DNA of 64,000 bases from Saposhnikovia divaricata (lineage: Eukaryota > Streptophyta > Magnoliopsida > Apiales > Apiaceae), in the NCBI GenBank assembly GCA_036435485.1, contig CM071594.1, positions 102,265,001 to 102,329,000 on the forward strand. The letters are read 5' to 3'. Below, piece by piece: positions 39,590 through 51,480 of the stretch (position 1 is the stretch's first letter; every line of letters starts with the position of its first letter). The notes under the pieces were generated by a model, which saw only the letters and a list, made by a program, of their open reading frames with translations, was not told the DNA's origin and ran no database searches. A program made the position numbers and the translations under genes.

Positions 39590-41718
39590 TTTGCCTTGCT
39601 TTCTTTCCACAAATACTCCCACTAGCTTTTCCTTTCCCAAAATAAAGTTAATTCCGTGTCAACAACCTTTTCCTTGCCCTTACGCCTAGTTGATTTTTCT
39701 TGATCATCCAACTTCTCCCCCTCAGTTGGGTTATCCTCCAGAGTAGTAGGATGTGGAGTTGGTAAATTAGACGAAGATGGTTTTGCCAAGGAATTAATTG
39801 CATGACTAAACTGGGATGCCATGGAACTTAACTGAACCTGGAATGCATCATGTTGAATAAGTTGCAAATTTTTGATTTCTGCAATGGACTTACAGATATT
39901 TGACAACTCTTTCTCCATTGTTTGGACCCGTGTAAGGAGTCTGCTGTATTCCTTTCTGGTTACAGGTGCATGTGGTTGAGTAGGTTGCTCACTCATACGT
40001 TCTGCAGGTGTTTCACTCAACATTCTATATTCACTTGGTTTAGTGGTTTGGGTTACACTTATATGTTCTGTTCGTGTTTCTCTCCACTCTCCTCCAGAGC
40101 TTCCACCGATATGTGTACCTGCAAATGATCCTAGCCCCTTTTTCAGAGGTCACGGATGGTGCAATGAAAGTTCGTGAGCTTTCGTCCTCGCATGAAGCGA
40201 GTTGCCGACCACTGGTAAAGAGTGGTAAATCTCGAAAGAGATCCAGAGATTTTCCCTCTGGGAGGTTAAACTTGAATCGATTAAATGGCACAAAACCCAA
40301 GTTTCCCTCGTACGTCTGTGAAAACACTTGGTTCATAAAAGAACCTCCTACCGATGGATCTTTCAGTAAAATGGAAGATTCACCAGTAGTTATTGAGGTA
40401 AGTAATTCCACCTCGGATGCCTGTGAAGGCATTTGATCTTTAGAAAGATCATCAACCACTCTTATGTTCCGTGAAATGGAACTCAAGATAGTTGCTCCCG
40501 TCAATTCAGCCTTATTTACATTTTCACTCATTGGATAAGAAAGAATTGTTTCACTAACAGTTGTCGTTACCTCAGGTTCATTGGGTTTACTCCGTTTAGA
40601 ATGAGGTAGAGCGGCTGATGTAACTAACTCCTTATGTGGTGCTGCTGAGGCACTATCTCCCTCAATAATGTGGATGACTGGTCGTTTAAGTGACAATTGA
40701 GGTGTAGGAGTTTGTTCTGTTTGTGTTTGTATTTGTAGAATGGGCTCTTCGACCTGTGTTAGAGTCGGTGGGATTTCCTGCTCTTGGTCGGGTAAGATGG
40801 CCACTAGGGGCTTTAGGAACTGTATTTCCTGTGATACAATAGGGAATACAGAGGTTGGGATAGCAGGGATTAAAATATTACCTTGTCGTATACCTGCTCT
40901 CACTGGTCTTGGTAACAACGGAAGTGGGACAGTCTTTAGATATTCCGTTAGGAATGTAGGCACATCCGTATAGTTCTTTTTGCTTATGTAATAAATTACA
41001 TTCGTCTTCATGTAAGAACATTCCACCTTTCGACCATTTTCCGAGTGTTGTCTTCATCATTCAAAAAATTATTTAATATTAGTTGTAGAAACCTTGGATA
41101 TAGACATTTGACGTTTTGAGTCTGAACATCTCTTGTTCCCAAGTGTTTCATCTTTAAAATGATTTGACCAAGCACTATTTTTCCAAAATTAATCCTCAAA
41201 TTATTGGCGACCGCATACCCTATTTTTTGAATAAATTCAGGTATCCAATCTAGATTCGTTCTATCTGAGGAAAAAACATGGCCAAGAATGTGAAAGAAGA
41301 AATTCCAGTACTGGGTGAGAAATGTTCTAGAGATATTACCAGTATTGAAATTGTCATCTTGGTACCTTATAAAATGAAAGAACATTTCAATCTGTTCAGG
41401 TGTAGGATCAGAAACGAGATTTTCCATAGAAAAATGAAGAATTCGATTAACATCTCGTTCAGTGAACCTAATCGACCTACCAAACAGTCGATATGTTAAT
41501 GGACATCCGTCCTATCCAGAAGTGCTAACCGCACTGCAATATAGTTCATGTAATGCATCATGGTTAAGCTGCACTGGTGTAACTAAAGCATAGCAAATTA
41601 ATGAATGTTCATTCAGAAATTATGCCCAAGCCCGAAATTGCTCATCATAGATGGTTTCGATTTGCTGAATGGAAGTAGGATTAGCTTTAGTAATTAAAAA
41701 ACTTCCCTGCAATGCCAT
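39590..41718 (-). pseudogene. ORF3 of element 4, broken
   Basis: Starts with ATGGCATTGCAGG at 41718. The first 100 codons are interrupted by stops. Then 41427-41008 has the domain seen in elements 1 and 2 (HVFSSDRTNLDWIPEFIQKI; NVKCLYPRFLQLILNNFL). 41026-40040 is the low-complexity Ser/Thr/Glu linker. 40023-39622 holds a coiled-coil candidate (EYSRLLTRVQTMEKELSNIC) and a basic stretch (RRKGKEKVV). At least two frameshifts separate the pieces. Same architecture as the other two ORF3s. Function unknown; no membrane segment seen. Confidence 0.72.
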
Positions 41719-42400
41719 TTTCAAAACTTTGAGGAAATTCAAAAACAAGGGTTAGTTTTTATAAAGGATGATGTATAAAGCAAGAATATGAAATCCGATA
41801 TAAAAACCACCATCTAGATTGAGAGATCTTTCCGATCAAAGCTCGAAATATTCAGCAATTATGAGTATATGCTCTGTATATCTGAAAAATGATGGTGTTA
41901 AACACAAACAAAAACTCATCATTTATAAGGTTTCAAGGTTCAGTGGGTTAGGTGAAATAGTGACAGGTTTTGTTTAAAGAATTCAAACTCTCTACAACAA
42001 GTAGTAAATTGTCAACCATGTTAGGTAGCCACCATGTTAGGTAGCCACATTTCATGAATTCAACAATGGAGGCTAACATCTTATCACCGAAACCTGTCAG
42101 CCGACCTATCAGCCTATACACATATACACATATTTAATACTTCTAATTATTATGAATTTAAATATAATCACGCAGTAAATTAAGAATTAATCCACAATAA
42201 TAAACCTATAATTAAATAGACATAAAATTAACAAAATATCATTAATTGATATATGTCAATAAAATATTTATTTAATTATGCTACAATGATATCTCCAGAA
42301 TAATCATACAGATAAGCAAATAAAACAAACAAAATCCAGAGAATGAAATTCACTGGCTACAACTAATTGAACAGACACTTTAAAAGATTATGAGAAATTT
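41719..42400 (-). other. Non-coding interval between pol and ORF3 of element 4
   Basis: No long frame. GGTTAGGTAGCCACCATGTT occurs twice near 42018-42045 as a short direct repeat. The dense palindromic array found at this place in elements 1 and 2 is not obvious here. Confidence 0.55.
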
Positions 42401-42409
42401 AACATACCA

Positions 42410-44283
42410 AGCTCACTTACCAACCTTGAAAAGGTTGCTTCATCCAAAACTTTAGTAAAAATGTTTGCCAGCTATTTTTCACTAGGAACAAAATGCAGTT
42501 CCACAATGCATTCCATCACATGCTCCCTGATGAAATGCTATCTGATGTCTATGTGCATGGTTCTAGAATGTTGCACTGGATTCTGTGATATTGCAATTGC
42601 ACTACTGTTGTCATAGAAAATTGGGATCTTTTTAACTTTAACTCTATAGTAAAGTAGTTGATTTCTCATCCATAGAATCTGTGCACAACAACTCTCAGTT
42701 GCTATGTATTCAGCCTCTGCAGTTGAGGTAGATACCAAGTTCTGCTTCTTACTGAACCATGATACCAGCTTGTTTCCCAAGAATTGACAGGTTTCTGTGG
42801 TAATTTTTCTATCCATTTTGCAACATGCATAATCTGCATCTGAGTAACCAATTAGATCAAAACCAGAATCTCTAGGGTACCAAATGCCAAGGTTTGGTTT
42901 TCCCTTGAGATATCTGAAAATCCTCTTAATAGCTACCAAGTGAGATTCCCTAGGATTAGCTTGAAATCTAGCACATAAACATGTAGCAAACATAATATCA
43001 GGTCTACTAGCCGTTAAGTATAAAAGAGATCCAACCATGCCCCTATAGATTTTCATGTCCACCTTCTTTTCCTTAGTATTCAGTTCAAGCTTAGTGGCAT
43101 TGGCCATGGGTGTTTTTGCAGAAGAGCAATCTGCTAAATCAAACCTTTTTAAAAGATCATAAATGTATTTTGTTTGACTTATAAAAATTCCCTCATTCAC
43201 TTGTTTAACTTGTAAACCAAGAAAATAAGTTAATTCACCCATCATACTCATTTCATATCTACTTTGCATGAGTTTGGAAAACCTCTTGCAAAGTTTCTCA
43301 TCTGTAGACCCAAATATTATATCATCTACATAAATTTGGACAAGTATCATAGAGCCATTGACATTTCTATAAAAGAGAGTTTTATCAATAGTACCTCGAA
43401 TGAAGTGATTCTCTATAAGGAACTGTGAGAGTGTGTCATACCAGGCTCTAGGTGCTTGCTTCAGGCCATAGAGTGCTTTGAGTAGAAAGAACACATATTC
43501 TGGAAAGTCTGGATCTTCAAAACCAGGCGGTTGACTAACATATACCTCCTCCTCCAGAATTCCATTCAGAAATGCACTCTTGACATCCATTTGATAGACT
43601 TTGAAATTTGCATGCACTGCATAGGCCAAGAAGATCCTTATTGCTTCTAACTTTGCCACTGGTGTAAAGGTTTCTTCAAAATCAATTCCTTCCTCTTGAC
43701 AGTAGCCTTTATCAACTAATCTGTCTTTATTCCTTGTGACTATGCCATTCTCATCCATCTTGTTCTTGAATACCCACTTAGTGCCAATCACTGATTTGTC
43801 TTTAGGTTTGGGTACAAGTTTCCATACTTCATTTCTTTCAAACTGGTTTGACTCTTCTTGCATTGCTAAAACCCAGTCTGGATCCAGAAGAGCATGTTCA
43901 ACTTTCTTAGGTTCCTCTTTGGATAGAAAACTGCTATATAAGCATTCTTCTTGAGTTGCTCTTCTGGTTTGGACCTTTGCATTAGGATCTCCAATGATAA
44001 GCTCAAATGGATGATCCCTGGTCCACTTTCTTTGTGGTGGTAAGTTTGACCTTGATGAAGTGGCTTCATTTTCTCTATGTTGATCATTGTGGATTGTTGT
44101 TGAGTTTTGACTGTGAGAAACTCCCCCTGAGTGTATGGCCCTCAAGATTGATGGAGTTCTTACAGATTCATCAACAGATGCTTCAAATTGATTTCCAACT
44201 GATGGTGTAAGTTGCTCTTCAACAGGTGGTTCATTCTGAACTTCAACTGATGATCCTTGTCTGTTTCTCACACCATTTGATCT
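42410..44283 (-). pseudogene. pol: Element 4 reverse transcriptase and RNase H
   Basis: Same frame as the integrase part, from which a TGA at 44284-44286 separates it. RT motifs are preserved: GLKQAPRAWYD, catalytic YVDD (about 43315), FLGLQVKQ. RNase H shows DADYA, AEAEY and, at CDN, a Tyr (YDNSSAI). A TAG at 42538-42540 and another near 42472 interrupt the last 60 codons, which end near 42410. The frame is otherwise intact over 570 codons. Confidence 0.9.
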
Positions 44284-45660
44284 TCATTCTTCATCATCAT
44301 CTTCACTTTCTTCACCACTTCTCTCATTCTCAAATGAGAGAGACTCATGAAAACCTTCATCTACTAGATCAGATATTTTATTATCATCAAAGACAACATG
44401 TATGGACTCCATTACAATGTTTAGTCTTAGGTTATAGACTCTGTAAGATTTTCCAGCTGAGTATCCAATAAAGATAGCTTCATCTGCCTTTGAATCAAAT
44501 TTTCCAAGATGCTCACCATGAATTTTCAGTACAAAGCATTTGCATCCAAAGACATGCAGAAAGTTGATTGTTGGTTTCTTGCCTTTGAAAAGTTGATAAG
44601 GTGTCATGCCTTTTGCTTGATTGACCAAAGAAATATTCTGAGTGTAGCATGCAGTGTTTACAGCTTCTGCCCAGAAGTATGTTGGTAGCTTAGATTCTTC
44701 AAGCATTGCCCTTGCAGCTTCAATTAGAGTTCTGTTCTTTCTTTCCACTACACCATTTTGTTGAGGAGTTCTTGGTGCAGAGAATTCTTGGATAATTCCT
44801 TCTTCTTCACAAAACTCTCTTATTACAGAATTCTTGAACTCAGTTCCATTGTCACTTCTGATTCTCCTTACTTTGAGTAAAGGATTGTTGTTGACTATCT
44901 TGATGTGATTTATAATGACTTCACCTGCCTCATCCTTAGAGTGCAGAAAGAATGTCCAAGAAAATTTTGAGAAATCATCAATAATCACAAGATAGTATTT
45001 CTTCTTTGAGATTGACAACACATTGACTGGTCCAAAGAGATCCATGTGAAGTAGTTGCAAGGGTTGATCAATTGATGACATTGACTTTGATTTGAAAGAG
45101 GCCTTCTTTTGCTTCCCTTTCTGGCATGCATCACACAATCCATCCTTGGAGTAATCCAATTTTGGAATACCTCTAACCAAATCCTTATTTACCAACTCAT
45201 TCATTGCTTTAAAACTCAAGTGTGACAGTCTTTTGTGCCAAAGCCATCCTCCATCTACACTTGCCTTGCTGAGAAGACATATAGTCATGTTTGCATTTGT
45301 TGAATTGAAGTCAGCAATGTACACATTTCCTCTTCTATCTCCTGTCAACACTACCTTGTTGTCACTTTTCTTGAAAATGGCACAAGCTTCAGATGTGAAC
45401 CAGACATTCTGGCCTTTGTCACACAGTTGACTGACACTTAGCAAGTTATGCTTACGTCCATCAACCAGTGCTACTTCTTCAATGACGACATTCCCTTGTG
45501 AAATCAAGCCATATCCTCTAGTATATCCTTTGCTGTTGTCTCCAAAGGTAATGCTAGGGCCAGCTCTCTCCTCAAACTTAGTAAGCAGGGTAGAATCTCC
45601 AGTCATATGCCTAGAACAGCCACTGTCCAGATACCAAAGATTCTTTCTATTTCCCTGCAC
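44284..45660 (-). CDS. pol: Element 4 protease and integrase
   Basis: Open frame of 458 codons; the ATG at 45660 is probably internal. It begins with the aspartic protease motif WYLDSGCSRHMTG (active-site D-S-G). The zinc-binding pre-integrase domain shows WLWHKRLSHL and CDACQKGKQ. The integrase core has HMDLFGP, VIIDDFSKFSW, RSDNGTEFKN and QQNGVVERKNRT. An acidic tail ends at TGA 44284. Upstream gag is in another frame, so a frameshift near 45655 breaks the polyprotein. Confidence 0.92.
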   Translation of the reverse strand: MQGNRKNLWYLDSGCSRHMTGDSTLLTKFEERAGPSITFGDNSKGYTRGYGLISQGNVVIEEVALVDGRKHNLLSVSQLCDKGQNVWFTSEACAIFKKSDNKVVLTGDRRGNVYIADFNSTNANMTICLLSKASVDGGWLWHKRLSHLSFKAMNELVNKDLVRGIPKLDYSKDGLCDACQKGKQKKASFKSKSMSSIDQPLQLLHMDLFGPVNVLSISKKKYYLVIIDDFSKFSWTFFLHSKDEAGEVIINHIKIVNNNPLLKVRRIRSDNGTEFKNSVIREFCEEEGIIQEFSAPRTPQQNGVVERKNRTLIEAARAMLEESKLPTYFWAEAVNTACYTQNISLVNQAKGMTPYQLFKGKKPTINFLHVFGCKCFVLKIHGEHLGKFDSKADEAIFIGYSAGKSYRVYNLRLNIVMESIHVVFDDNKISDLVDEGFHESLSFENERSGEESEDDDEE

Positions 45661-46534
45661 ACATCAAAACAAAATAAAGTTGATTTTGGTACCCAAGTTT
45701 GCTTGGGTCCTGCCTTGTTAGCATTTTTCTTATTTTTCAAGCCCTTACTACCCATGGGTTTTGATCGAGTTAAATCAACCTTAACTCTTGGTGTAGGTTT
45801 CTGAAAAATAGGTTGTTTCACTTGCTCACATGCATTAAAACTAGATGTATAATTTGGCATAGTCTGTGCAAACATGTTATTCATCATCCATGTCAACTGA
45901 GGCATGTAAAAAGTATTGTAATATGGATTATGCATGAATGGCATGTTAGCATACTACCTAGATGCATGAGCAGAGGGAGCATACATATTTGGCATAACAT
46001 TCACAGCAGGCATAGGCATGTTAGGCATCAAAGGATCTTTCATAGCTTTGCAGTTGGTAGATAAATGATTAATACTTCCACACTTTACACATTCTTTCCT
46101 AGGAGAATATTTATTAGATGTGTAATTGTTATGTTTGTTAATCCCTACCTTACCATTTCTGTTCTTTTTCTTGTCCTTAACACCTGACTTAACATTTTCT
46201 AGCTTGTCCTTCAATTGCTTGTGGGACAAGTTGCCTATGTTTCTTTTCTCAACTGATTTAGTATTGCTACATTCTCCATTTAGAAAGTTCTTATTGACAG
46301 GTCCGTACTTTTTATTCAATTTAGTTAAAGTTGCTTTGCTAATAGGCTCAGGTCTCAAAGAACATTCATTTTCGACTAAATCACCATCTGAAGCAACTTC
46401 CCTATCAACATCTAACTTAGCTTCTGCTAATTTACAGAAAGGATCAATTCCTTGAACATTGCAAATTTCCTCAGTTATAACTGTTGATCCTTTCCACTTA
46501 GCAATCAGACTTTGTTCCTCTACTAACTGTTTCT
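45603..46534 (-). pseudogene. gag: Element 4 gag C-terminus and gag-protease linker
   Basis: 46358-45954 carries a second zinc knuckle CVKCGSINHLSTNC and Asn/Met/Pro-rich sequence. It is stopped by TAG at 45954, and the same frame continues to 45603 (MPFMHNPYYNTFYMPQ). A frameshift in a GA-rich run near 46546-46556 separates it from the preceding gag part. Confidence 0.8.
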
Positions 46535-48055
46535 TTAAAACTTTCTCTCTCTCTTTATAGCCTCAATCATTTTATTTTTAGCATCCAAGCAATCTCTTCT
46601 CATCGTTTCAAACTCAATCAACTGTGTTTCTATTAAAGCATTCCTATCACTTAACTTTTCATTAAGGTCTTTAATCCTCTTGTTCTCTCTATTAAGTGAT
46701 TTCAAGGTAACATGCATGTTGTACAATTCAATAGACATTTCATCAATTGTACTAGCACATTCAGCTTTAGAAAGACCAGTTAAGACTGTAGAGAATACCT
46801 GGTTGCTTGCTGAGCTAGCTTCTTCATCAGTTTCGTTTGCCATGAGTGCAAGATTGACAAACTCCTCTTCTGTATCTGACTCTCAACCAGCGGCCCAATC
46901 ATTGTCTCTAGACATGAATTCTTTCTCCTTTTGCTTGAGAAGATCGAAATATTTCTTCTTGTAGTCAATAGTTCCAATCTGTTTCTTCTCATTCTCATCT
47001 TTAGGCTTTCTGCATTCATTGGCAAAATGGCCAGCAATTCCACAGTTAAAACATTTGAACTTAGACCTTTCAACCATGTCTCTGGATGGCTGAAAACTTT
47101 TTCCGAATTGCTTGCCTCTTGTTGGATTTCTCTTGAATTTGATCTTCGAGAATCTCCTTGACAAGAATGTTAGATAATCATCCAAGTCATCAAATTCATC
47201 TCCACTCAATGCATCAAGTTCTTCAACCAACTTGTTTTTCCCTCTGCTAGTTTCAGATCCACCTTCACAAGTCTTTGAACTTGGTGTGGCTTGAGTGCTC
47301 TCCATCTTCTCACTCACCTGGCTCACTGGAATATTGGCCACCAAGGAAACAGATCCACCTTTCTTCTGGATTTTCTCCACTTGCTCATCTTGCTGCATTT
47401 CAAGCTCATAGGTCTTCAGGATGCCATACAGTCTCTCAAGTGTAAAATCTTTGTAGTTTTGAGAGTTCCTCAACGAGACTGTCACTGGTTTTCATTCCTT
47501 AGGAAGAGATCTCAGAAACTTTAGGTTGGAGTCCTTGGTTTCATATTTTCTCCCATACAACTTTAGACCATTCAGTAACTTTTGAAACCTACTAAATATG
47601 TCTGTTAGATTTTCACCAGAGGAGTAGTGAAAATGCTCATATTGTTGTATTAGGAGCTGCATTTTATTTTCTCTGACTTGCTCAGTTCCTTCACAGATTG
47701 TTTGAATAGTATCCCACACTTGCTTGGAAGTGGTGCAGTTTATAACACAATCAAACATATCTTGGTCGATGCCATTGAATAGGATGTTCATAGCCTTCTT
47801 ATCTTTGTGAATATCGTCCAAGTCTTCATCTGTGTACTCAGCTTGATTCTTTGGAATAGGCCTTCCAGCAGCTACAGTGCCAGCATCTTCACCAATCCCA
47901 GAGTTGGCCTTCATTGGAACATGAAGTCCTTTCTCTATGTAATCTACATAGCCTTCATCGATGGCTGAGAGATGAACGTGCATCTTTACTTTCCAGTGAA
48001 AGTAATTATCTTTGTCAAGCATTGGAATCTTCACACCTGTATCCTTCCTTCCCAT
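46535..48055 (-). pseudogene. gag: Element 4 gag
   Basis: ATG at 48055 opens VKIPMLDKDNYFHWKVKMHV, the copia gag start, 50 bases after the primer-binding site. The frame runs through 48055-47492, 47485-46883 and 46843-46535, which share one frame and are separated only by TGA at 47492 and TGA at 46883. A zinc knuckle CFNCGIAGHFANEC is near 47060-47020, followed by a long coiled-coil candidate (STIDEMSIELYNMHVTLKSL and following). Confidence 0.9.
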
Positions 48056-48082
48056 GGTTTTGATCTTTAAACTTCTTGTATG

Positions 48083-48106
48083 CTAGAAGTTGGCTCTGAT
48101 ACGAAT
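48083..48106 (-). other. Primer-binding site of element 4
   Basis: On the minus strand ATTCGTATCAGAGCC directly follows the LTR end CCTAACA. It matches the initiator Met tRNA 3' end (TGGTATCAGAGC) except near its first bases. Confidence 0.85.
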
Positions 48107-48599
48107 TGTTAGGTCCCAAAGTATCGTAGAAGGGGGGTTGAATACGATACTATAAAAAAAATTAATTCCGAGAATATATCTTTATTGATAATAAACTCGA
48201 AGGGGTGTTACAACTTCTAATCCAATGGATTAGCTTCAAAATCTGAACACTCCTAAGGATAGTTTAGGTACGAGGACCTTCTACCTGACACTTCCTGAAA
48301 GCGGGCTAAGTCGGCTTTCCTACTAGATGGACTGTCTAGCAGCTTACAAAAAATATTATAGAGAGAATAGAGATTTATGTATTGAGGTGTGTTTTGAAAT
48401 GAAATACAACAGGCCTATTTGTAGGTTATAAAAAAATCACTATGTAGCTAATATACGTAACTGATTACATTTGATTTTATCAGTTCTGCGCTGCTGGCTG
48501 CTCCTGCCATACTTTTCTTTTCAACCATCTGCCGAATTCTTCTTAATCAAACAACTTGATTTTTTTGAATGGGCCCACATGTTTTTGCCCACCTACTTT
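48107..48599 (-). repeat. Truncated 5' LTR of element 4
   Basis: Copies 38295-38790 of the 3' LTR with about 15 differences, then stops at CACCTACTTTTA near 48598, where the gypsy LTR begins. About 600 bp of its U3, including the palindromic array, are gone. Confidence 0.9.
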
Positions 48600-49322
48600 T
48601 ATTAAATTCAGAATAATTTAGAGCTTCATAGTGATATTTTTATTTTATTTTTCTGATAATATTTTAATAATTATGAATTTTAGAAGCTAAGTTTTCTACT
48701 CTCTTTTTCATTATCTTGTTCACTGCGTGCCTGCACCATGCCTTTTTCACACCATTTCCTTTTTATCACCCGTAACTTTTACAATAGTATCATCTTTATT
48801 GCCATTCACTTTTTAATAATTACTTAGTTATTAATCATTACCTTGTTAATTTTCTAATCACGGTCCACCTATTTTTTTCTTTATCTTATTGTTTAGTATT
48901 GGTATGTAGCTTGATATCACAATTATGGCACTACTTTTAATTCATCGATTTTTCATTCTGGCTTGCTCAATTTACGAATGCATTATGTTAAAATTTTCTA
49001 AAATTTTCAGTAAATAAATTTTTAGAATAGAATCTAGTTTTAATCCGAATTTAGAATTTTTAGGATAAATTGGTTTTGTTCTTTTCACTTTTAATTAATT
49101 AGTTTAGAAAATAGAATAATAATTTTAATTTTCTTTTCAAAGTAGTTTAAATTTTAGGAATTAATTAGTAAAACCGAATTTTCAAAAACCCAATTGTTCT
49201 AGTTCGATTAGATAAAAAATTAAGGTTGTACGAAAAATATATAGTCTCTGTGGAACGAATCTCAAATATTAAAACGATGATCGTGCGCTTGCGATTTTAA
49301 TTGTCATATTTTTAGCACATCA
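48598..49322 (+). repeat. Truncated 5' LTR of element 5
   Basis: Matches 54026-54748 of the 3' LTR and ends TTTTTAGCACATCA. The first ~745 bp are missing; the break joins the truncated LTR of element 4. Confidence 0.9.
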
Positions 49323-49347
49323 AGTTTTTGGTGCCGCTGCCGGGGAC
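49323..49347 (+). other. Primer-binding site of element 5
   Basis: TTTTTGGTGCCGCTGCCGGGGA follows the LTR after AG. TTTTTGGCGCCGTTGCCGGGG-type sites are characteristic of the Athila/Tat group (tRNA-Asp type). Confidence 0.8.
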
Positions 49348-50404
49348 TATAATTATTTTTCGCGCCTTAATTTTTAATTATTCGGATTAGTTTTACTTGT
49401 CTCATTTTTATCTCATTTTTTTAGGAAAGTTGAAATTTCGGGAATCCTCTCACGGAGCGTGGAGGAAAATTGGAATTTTTGGAAGCATGTTTCGGTAACC
49501 CGTATTTCTCTCTTTTCGGCCTTTTTATTTTTTTAGAAAATCACAAAAATAAAAAATAAAAAAATAAAAAAAAATTAGTTAGAGATTACATAATTGTTAC
49601 ATCATGCATTTAATCTCTCAGGTTTACATCATCTAAATTTTTATTTTTATTTTTTTTGTTTTTAATTTTCGTACCTTTTAAATTTTTGTGATCGTTGGAG
49701 GACCCAAGATATGTTAAATTCTTCTTAACTTTGGAATTAGGACACGTATTTTAGAGCATCCATAATTGTTTATAGTTTTTTTATCTCTCGTTGTTTGTTG
49801 CATCATTTGTAAATAAATTTTAAGGGCAAAACCACTTCCTTTTTAATCACACATAGCTTTTACTTTTGTAAAAGTATCATTTAGGCAAACTGTTTTTAAC
49901 CTTTGGCAATCAATCATCTGGTACTAGCTTTATAATTTATTTTTTGTTTAATTAGTACACAACTTTTAATCATTTCTTTTCCTTCTTTACTTTGTTTATT
50001 TGTCAAATATGCGTAGCTAATTTTTTTTATCCTAGGATGAAGATGAAGTTAAATTAATTGCTCTTAATTTCTTTTCGTTCCCATTAATTAATTCTCATGA
50101 TTTTTCTTGGTGCTTAATTGTTCAATTGAAAAAGTGATTTTGATATATTATTGTTACCGGATTTATTTTTCATAACCTATGCTTGCTCTTTGAAGTTTTG
50201 ATAGATTATTGTTAGATAACAAGTTTCATAGTATATGCTTGTCTCGTTAATTGATAAATCTTATTTGTGAAGAAAAGAAGATTGATTTTACGAATAATTG
50301 TGATTGATTAATGGATTCGGATTCCTCCATATTATTTGATAATCTTTGTTAATTAGGCTAATAAAATCTCACCACGAAATCTTTGGTCTAATTCACCTAA
50401 ATTA

Positions 50405-50530
50405 GAAATTAAGGTTGTGCGAGAAATATATAGTCTCTGTGGATCGAATATTAAATATTAAAACGATGATCGTGCGCTTACGATATTTAAATCTTTATTT
50501 TTAGCACATCAAGTTTTTGGCGCCGCTGCC
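50405..50530 (+). repeat. Second LTR end plus primer-binding site inside element 5
   Basis: AAATATATAGTCTCTGTGGA, GATCGTGCGCTTACG and TAGCACATCAAGTTTTTGGC repeat the end of the 5' LTR and the start of the primer-binding site (49220-49340). It stops at GCCGCTGCC, and gag-like sequence starts directly. Either an LTR fragment of a second related element or a recombinant leader. Confidence 0.85.
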
Positions 50531-51480
50531 AACCCGAGGTCAATCCAAAATTTCCTCTTAATCAAAGACCTCATGACAATGTGAATGCAGTCATTTCCCT
50601 AAGGTCCGATAAGCAAAACGAAAATAATGTTGGTGACAAGTCGCCCGAAGAAGACGAGTCAAATTCTGAACCAAACGCTAGTCTTAAACCCGAGGGTTCA
50701 AAAGAACAAGGATCAACGAGTGGGATAAAACCCGTCCCCGAAGAACCTAGTGAACGTGTCTTTAAGCCTAAAGCTCCTTATCCTCAAAGACTCCTTTCAA
50801 ACAAACAATCGGCTCAAGTAGATAAGATTTTGGAAGTCTTTAAGCAAGTCAAGATCAACATTCCTCTTTTAGATGCCATTCAACAAATTCCTTATTATGC
50901 TAAGTGTCTAAAAGATTTGTGTACTCATAAGCGCTCCACCCACGTCCCTAAGAAAGCCCTTTTGACCTTTCATGTTAGTTCAATTCTTTTGAATCAAATT
51001 CCCGTGAAATATAAGGACCCCGGATGTCCTACAATTTCATGTGTCATAGGTGATACCTTTGTGGATAAAGCGTTACTTGACTTAGGAGCTAGTGTGAATC
51101 TTCTTCCATTTTCTGTCTATCAAGCCCTAGGGTTAGGTGAACTTAAAAAGACGAAATGACACTTCAACTAGCCGATCGTTCTGTCAAAATGCCTAAGGGA
51201 ATCGTAGAAGATGTCTTGATTAAGATTGGTGATTTTATCTTCTCGGTTGACTTTGTCATTCTCGAGACACAACCCGTCACGAATCCTAAGAACCAAATCC
51301 CTATCATCCTAGGAAGACCTTTTTTTTTCTACATCCAATGCCTTGATCAATTGTAGGGATGGTTCGATGAAACTCACATTAGGTAACATGGCCATTGACT
51401 TTAACATTTTCAATGTAGGTAAAGAACCCAATGAGCTTTATGAACAATCAAAAGGGGTTAATGTTGTCAACAAGTTTTTC
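50531..51480 (+). pseudogene. Athila-like gag C-terminus and aspartic protease
   Basis: A frame is readable from about 50531 (NPRSIQNFLL, then NVNAVISLRSDK), well before the ATG at 50581. A Glu/Ser/Pro-rich linker leads to KAPYPQRLLSNKQSAQVDKI and INIPLLDAIQQIPYYAKCLK, typical Athila gag-pol sequence. The protease motif is LLDLGASVNLLP, with D-L-G instead of D-T/S-G as in Athila relatives. A frameshift at about 51150 leads to 51156-51356 (MTLQLADRSVKMPKGIVEDV, IPIILGRPFF), and another in the T-run near 51325 precedes a further gag-pol-like stretch to about 51480. It cannot give one protein. Confidence 0.85.

Larger units (their letters stand above)
38295..48599 (-). mobile_element. Copia element 4, Sirevirus-like, minus strand
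   Basis: Reads right to left: truncated 5' LTR (48107-48599), primer-binding site, gag (48055 to about 46500), protease and integrase, RT-RNase H (to about 42410), ORF3 (41718 to about 39600), polypurine tract, full 3' LTR (38295-39395). It is peppered with stops, most of them TGA or TAG. It lies inside element 3. Over about 490 aligned bases the two LTRs differ at about 15 positions by eye (about 3%). Confidence 0.9.
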
